Below, piece after piece: positions 58,230 to 64,000 of a stretch of DNA of 64,000 bases. The position numbers and the translations under genes are program-made. Origin of the DNA: Piliocolobus tephrosceles (lineage: Eukaryota; Chordata; Mammalia; Primates; Cercopithecidae); assembly GCF_002776525.5 (NCBI RefSeq), contig NC_045435.1, forward strand, positions 123,391,647 to 123,455,646, read 5' to 3'. Each line of letters opens with the position of its first letter. The first letter of the stretch is position 1. The notes below the pieces were generated by a model. That model was not told where the DNA came from. It did no database searches and saw only the letters and a program-made list of their open reading frames with translations.

Positions 58230-59640
58230 ATAGTCCCTATGCAAGTTCAAATAATCACATATTTGTTAATCATCTACTATATGCAAATGAGAAAAAAGAG
58301 TATAAAACTGACCTTAGAAGTTTGGTGTCTAGTGTTTGATACAGAAATAAATCATGAAATTTTAGTACAGCACCTCTAGTGCCTCAATGTAAGTAAATAC
58401 AGAGTGCTATAAAATCTCCTAGAAATAGCCCTTCTCAGACTCAAAAAGTGGCATAAAGCTTTGGAGCATAGGTGAGACCTGAGCTAATCTCTGCATAGTG
58501 ATTAGATATTCCCCAGGTTGTGATGTATTTTGTGGAGGCAGGAGTGGGTATAGAGGAAGTAACTGATAAGAAGTAGAGAGATGAAAGGAAAATGTTCCAT
58601 TTAGGTAAATACATTTAGGTACATTTTGTGATGAACATAGACTGTTTCTGAAACTGAGATGGGAGAGAGAAAAGGAGGATCTAGAGAGGTTATATTATAC
58701 CAACAAATTAACATTTGTCTTGAGGACAATTACAAGCCCAATAAACATATTTTAAAAATGTAATGGTCATATTTAAATAATCTTTTAAAAGATATTGTGC
58801 CTCTATTATCAAGAAAAGTGAAGACAAACTATACTTGAAGGAAGAGTGCCAGCTATGAGACTCTTACTATAAGTCAAGTGAGAGGTGATATTGGAATGAA
58901 AAAAGTGATGTCATGAGATAGAACAAAAAGATAGACTTGGAAATATCAAAGAAGAGTCAATAAGCCCTAATAATTAATTCAGTACAGTCTAGGAGTGGAA
59001 ATGGTCATGGAGACTGGATAAAGAAAGAAGAAAAAGTCAAGGATACCTGCACTGGCAAAGCCATTTAGCAAAGCAAACAGGAGAGAAAAAAGGTCTGTTT
59101 GAACTGGTTGAATTGGAGCTGCCTCTTGGGCATTCAACTGGAGAGTTCTCCCAGAAAGTTAATTATATATGTCTGGAACATGAGCATAATCAGGGATGTA
59201 AATATAGATCCGGAAAATGGCAACACATAAATGGTAATTGAAAATAATGATAATTTTACCGTGGGAGAATGTGTACAATGAGAACAAAAATATGTTTGTG
59301 AAAGAGCCATGAAGGACACCTGCCTTTGTGGGTTAGAGGAAAAAAGAGAGTTAGAAAAGGAGATGAAACAGAGGCAGCCAGAAAGATAGGAGAATACTCC
59401 AGAGGGTGCATGTCATAGAAACCAAAAATGAGAGTGGTAAACTAAATCTAAGTTAGTAGAGGTCACCTAAGTAACTATAAATGAAATTTTTCCATGAAAA
59501 TCATAACCTCCGAGTCATCATGCCTTTGGAACTAAATGCTTAAAACAGGATGGTAAGAGGAGAAATCACATTAAAAAGTGTGGCAGAGTCAGGAAGGAGA
59601 ATTAGAGTTGCCCAGTTTAAACATCTCTTTCAAGTTACCA
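58230..59640 (-). repeat. Probable old L2 LINE, antisense
   Basis: The succession AATCATCTACTATATGCAAA, then GGTGAGACCTGAGCTAATCT, then GGGCATTCAACTGGAGAG and AGAGCCATGAAGGACACCTG resembles the order of a reverse-strand L2 copy. It is very diverged, and no frame is open. Confidence 0.5.
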
Positions 59641-60729
59641 TTACACTGGTCTCCCGCTAATTGCATAAATTCAATTACTGTGTCCTTTTCTTTGTTTAGG
59701 ATATTTAACACACATTTCTTCCTTTCTTTACTCATAGACATCTTGTAAGAATCACTTAAATCCCACATCTTCCTTAGGCATTGTGATGATTCTGCTCATA
59801 CTGTGCTTTCTTTTCTGAACTGCTATAAAATTTATCTCTCAATTTGAACACTTGAAGTATCAGTCAGCGTTTGTGCCCCCTTTTATGTAGCACAATGCAA
59901 CCCTGTCTTATTTGACCAAAAAAAGGAAAGCTGTTAAAGGAATATAGCTAAGAAGACTGGCATATCAGGATAAGGTAAGAGGATAAAACAAAGCGATTTA
60001 AAACAAGGGACTGGAAAGAGTTGCAGCCAACTTCCATCCAGGAAAGATACGTCTCACTGGCACTCATTGTCACAGCCTCTATTACCAGCACCTCTTTGCC
60101 AGGAAATTTTGGTTGATGACACTGCTACAGGTGCCCCTGGAAACATTTCCCCTTCTACCAGTTGTTCAAGCACAGCTCCAAATTTAAAACCTTCTTGGTA
60201 TCCCTTCCCACCTCGACCTCATATTATTGGTTGAACTCAGATCTCTCTCTCTATATATATATATGTGTATATATACATGTGTATCTATATATATTTATAT
60301 AAATATATAAAGAGACTTTATATATATATACACATATATACACATATATGTATGTATGCATATGTATAAATATATTTAATTTTCTTGGGGATTGTTCTAC
60401 AATTCAGTTGTAACAAATGTACCTTAGTTATTACAAATATCAAGGGTGCTATATTTCACCAATGCCAATAATAGTCTCTAGTTCTATTAATCTAAGATCT
60501 TACAAATAACACACATATTTAATCAATTGTTAACCAAATCGCTAATTTGGCGGTTATAATAAAGTCGCAGACCACAGTTTGCATGGCAAGTTCCTGGGTG
60601 AGGGAAATGTGATCTCAATTATTTCTGAGTTCTGAAGGAAAGAGCAGGATTCAATGAAAGTGGGTTATGGAATTCTGTTGCACAAGCCCTGTTGGGTATC
60701 TTGAGGTTTAGACTTGTTTCTTCTAGCTT
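59641..60729. other. Anonymous sequence with AT microsatellite
   Basis: Nothing recognised apart from the ATATATGT-rich tract at 60250-60376. Confidence 0.42.
60250..60376. repeat. Imperfect TA/TG microsatellite
   Basis: Runs of TATATA mixed with ATGTGTA and ACACATA blocks on opposite sides of AAAGAGACTTTA, giving a loosely palindromic AT-rich tract. Confidence 0.88.
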
Positions 60730-61232
60730 CTGCTTTTTTTTTTTTTTTTTTTTTTCTTGACATTCTGGGATACATGTCCACAACATGCAAGTTTGTTGCA
60801 TAGGTGTACATGTACCATGGTGATTTGCTGCACCTATCAACCCACCATTTAGGTTTTAAGCCACGTATGCATTAGGTATTTGTCCTAATATTCTACCTCC
60901 CCTTGTGCCCCAACTGCCTACAGGTCCCAGTGGGTGATGTTCCCCTCCCTTTGCCCATGTGTTCTCATTGTTCAACTCCCACTTATGAGTGAGAACATGT
61001 GGTGTTTGGCTTTCTGTTTCTGTGTTAGTTTGCTGAGGATGATGGTTTCCAGCTTCATCCATGTCCCTGGAAAGGACATGAACTCATTCTTTTTTATGGC
61101 TGCATAGTATTCCATGGTGTATATTTGCCACATTTCTTTATCCAGTCTATCATTGATGGGCATTTAGGTTGGTTACAATTCTTTGCTATTGTAAATAGTG
61201 CTGTGATAAACATACATGTGCACGTGTCTGTA
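60730..61232 (-). mobile_element. 5'-truncated L1PA/PB 3' end, antisense
   Basis: Poly(T) (60733-60755) precedes the reverse-strand 3' UTR (GGGATACATGTCCACAACAT, CATGTACCATGGTGATTTGC) and ORF2 C-terminus (AACTCCCACTTATGAGTGAG, GCATAGTATTCCATGGTGTA). The minus-strand frame 60972-61163 (63 codons) ends with the L1 ORF2 C-terminus. The element is truncated at about 61232. Confidence 0.93.
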
Positions 61233-61479
61233 TAGTATAACATTATACATTGTTATAGAAAATTCCTCGAAAGCAGGATGAGTAACCAAAACAAAAGTCA
61301 TATTTTTGCCACAATGATTTGTTAATTTTTTTGTTTGTTTGTTTGAAAAGCAATTTGTTATTGACTAAAGTAGACTGCAAACTCTTTGGACATACTAAAT
61401 CCTGTCTTAATTTCTTATCTCTCACTGGACCAAGCACAACTCTTACTGTGATTAATCACATTGTAACCTACTTCTTTAC
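61233..61479. other. Anonymous sequence
   Basis: Nothing recognised. A GTTTGTTTGTTTG stretch lies near 61333. Confidence 0.4.
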
Positions 61480-61884
61480 CCCTTCATGATTTTGTATTCT
61501 TTTCTAGGTGATTTCTCAGTTTCTTCCATTAAGGAATAGGGTATATTTTTCTAACCCTTGGCTTTGGATGCTATCATGTGACTTGTTTTGTCAATAGAAT
61601 CTGGCTGAAGTAAGTACGTGCCAGTTGGAAGTCTGGGCTTTAAGAGGCCTTGTACATTCCCCCTGGTGTCTTGTGTTTCTACCCCTTCCATGAAAGTGAT
61701 ATATTAGGATTAAGCCTTGGTTCCAGGTTGGAGAAGAAAGGTACTTGGTGCAGAGACAAGTGGTAGCAGGTAAGCCTCACCCAGATCATCCATTAAAAGT
61801 AAATGTGAGCTAAATAAATACTTGTTGTATGCTTGTGAGTTTTAGTGGAACTTGTTTTGTAAAAGTAACTAACTGATATACATG
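61480..61884 (+). mobile_element. Old MLT1-like LTR
   Basis: ATGTGACTTGTTTTGTCAAT, GAGCTAAATAAATACTTGTT and GTAACTAACTGATA follow the layout of old MLT1 (J/K-like) LTRs, with AATAAA at 61814-61819. It is diverged and its edges are approximate. Confidence 0.6.
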
Positions 61885-61981
61885 TTTGAGAAACCTTTTT
61901 AATATTAAACAAAGTCCAAATAAAAATGAAAATATTTAAGGTTTTGAGTTTCTCACAGAACTGAAAGAAAGTATACTCTCT

Positions 61982-62040
61982 TGTGTGTGTGTCTGTGTGT
62001 GTATACACACACAGACACACACACACATACATATATATAT
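61982..62040. repeat. GT/AC palindromic microsatellite with TA tail
   Basis: 61982-62025 is a perfect 44-bp inverted repeat. The left arm is a GT run with one CT step, the right arm is its exact complement, and the centre is GTATAC. (TA)n follows at 62031-62040. Confidence 0.95.
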
Positions 62041-63570
62041 CACATTCCAAAGACTAGTTTTAAAAGGCATTTTATCTATATTGAGTATCTCTATCTAGAT
62101 GTCCCTCTATATCAAAAATTTTAAAGGTTTCCTTTTTATGTGTTATCTTAATCCTACCCAGCTCAACATTCCTGTCACATATTCAGTTGTGAAGGTAGCA
62201 GCTCAAGGTTATCACTGAATGAGTCAAATGAAAGTAAAAAAGTATCGAGTGTGGACTTCTAGCATTCATCCAGCTGTACAAAGGAATAATATTGAATTAA
62301 ATCACAAGGATCTTTTGCTCAAAGTCGCATGAATAAGTCTATATACCCTGCGGAATCCTCTGGGAGCCCATATCTTGAGAACTCTTGTACAAAGTGAAAG
62401 GGCCCTTTATAAGAAAAACAACAAAGACAAAGGAAATCTAAATTTAAATCATATTTATTTTCTCTCTATTCATAAAATCTCATATGTGGTATACTGATAG
62501 GTGTTCACATGCTTATTAACTGTCAACAAATTATCACTGCATTTTTGATAACAATATCAAAAAATAGGGAACAGTGACTTCAAGGTAAAATGTGCTAAAA
62601 TACTACATTAAATTAGAAAAATAGTAATGGAAAGATAGAAATGTCAAAGATAAAATGGAATATAGCCATTATTATGTGTTCAGTTTATTGTAGAAAGATA
62701 ATGCATTTTATACCCTACATGATATATAATTGGAATTAGGATAGTTATGTAATTAAGATGGCATACTGCCTTCCATCATAATCCCCGCCCACTAGAGAAA
62801 TGACAGATGGGTAATTTCAAGCTTTTAACTGCAGAGAGGGAATGGGCTTATTGCTTCATCTGTCAGGTAAGCCACTTTGCAGTCATCTCTGACTTCATTA
62901 AAGCTTTCCAATCTTAGAAGAAATATATTTCAATATGGAAAATAGGTTGTTTGAGGATATTTATGCTTCACCTCTCTCATTGCTTCAGCTGTCCTATGTC
63001 AAATTTCTGCTCAGAACTCTTCTACAAAGTCAGTGATAAATTTGGCCATATTCCCATAAAGCCTCAGAAGCAGGATAATTAGACGTGGAACTTCAATTAT
63101 CTCTCCATATCTAAATATTTTTCTTTCCTCTAGGATGACCCTAAACAAAGTAAAAATTAAATAAATATTTTTCAAATTATCTCTTATTTCATTAACTTAC
63201 AATAAGTCTTTCCTTTCCTAATATTATAAGGTTGTTTGTACTGTAAGTTCAGGAATAACACACAGACACTCATATTTATAATGTCCTGGTCCTATTTTTA
63301 CAAGAATGTCTGTTTTATTCAAATTACAATGAAACTATAATGAACTATAAAGCACTACATCTTATTTTTAATATCCTTCACATCTAAAGCACTGGGAAAA
63401 TAGTAAGTGACTTTAAGTACTTTCTTAAGGTTGAACCATACTGTATGGATATGATAATAAACAGTAGAATAATATTTAGGTAGAATAAGGAAAAGAAAAC
63501 TGTAACCATCATATGCCAGAAAAGCAATTTATTCCTTTAGCAAATTAAACCACATAAAGATCCCCACAAT

Positions 63571-63607
63571 AGTTTGTTTGTTTGTTTGTTTGTTTGTTTG
63601 TTTGTTT
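63571..63607. repeat. (GTTT)n microsatellite
   Basis: About nine perfect GTTT units. Confidence 0.95.
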
Positions 63608-63839
63608 AAGGAAAATTAATTATGGGTTATGCTTTTAGCCATCAGTTGTTATCTAAGCAGTCTAGTTAGGTGAGAGACTCTTAGCAGAAACGGTTTTATA
63701 TATGTGTAAATATAGCAAAGCATTATGCAAAATTTGTCAATGAGTAATCATTATTGGAAGTTTTCAGATGTAGGTTTGCTATTTAATGTATCACAACTTT
63801 TAAACTTACTAAATGGTATTAAAATAATCTAGAGTTTAA

Positions 63840-64000
<161 letters not shown>

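Larger units (their letters stand above)
61885..63841. other. Anonymous AT-rich sequence with microsatellites
   Basis: Contains the GT/AC palindrome at 61982-62025 and a (GTTT)n tract near 63571. No gene or repeat family recognised elsewhere. Confidence 0.42.

Noticed and set aside
61793..62050. 85-codon minus-strand frame with Thr-His repeats
   Set aside because: It is driven by the GT/AC palindromic microsatellite.
63571..63607. Possible CRISPR-like or minisatellite array
   Set aside because: It is a simple 4-bp microsatellite without spacers.

Overview
This window is primate nuclear DNA, most likely from an Old World monkey (cercopithecid). The youngest Alu copies (8558-8872, 37175-37478, and the antisense copies near 1013 and 4542) carry the GATCCGGCCACTGCAC form of the right arm. 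I associate that form with cercopithecid AluY subfamilies; human AluY reads GATCGCGCCACTGCAC. The species cannot be fixed from the sequence. I find no host protein-coding exon, tRNA, rRNA or CRISPR array. The window looks like an AT-rich gene desert built from layers of transposable elements, and every long reading frame I can explain lies in one of them.

Layout. 1-8.5 kb holds an antisense AluY, an MLT1 element with an antisense THE1 provirus near its end (itself hit by an AluY), and L1 pieces interrupted by an MST-type LTR. 8.6-9.3 kb is an AluY running into a 400-base assembly gap. 9.5-11.2 kb is a dead Tigger/pogo transposase. 11.2-17.7 kb is one old sense-strand L1 cut by three later insertions: a short L1 fragment with target duplications, a 5'-inverted L1PA-type copy, and an ERVL-type LTR. 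17.7-45.3 kb is mostly anonymous AT-rich sequence with an L2 end, MLT1 copies, a MER2/Tigger element, Alus, an antisense L1 and two old LTRs. 54.3-64 kb is similar, with an Alu, an L2-like stretch, a truncated antisense L1, an MLT1-like LTR, microsatellites and an Alu cut by the window end.

The main feature is an almost complete class I (gammaretrovirus-like) endogenous provirus at 45330-54248, flanked by the 5-bp duplication CTCTG. In order it has a 5' LTR, a primer-binding site resembling the tRNA-Phe complement (hence HERV-F-like), gag, pro, pol (RT, RNase H, integrase), env, a purine tract and a 3' LTR. Every gene is broken by stops, frameshifts or lost catalytic residues. The 5' LTR contains a second, unrelated 430-bp solo LTR in the opposite orientation with its own CCTTA duplication. 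The intact 3' LTR shows the empty target site, so the order of events can be read directly. I found no convincing new functional system; the interest lies in the nested insertion history.
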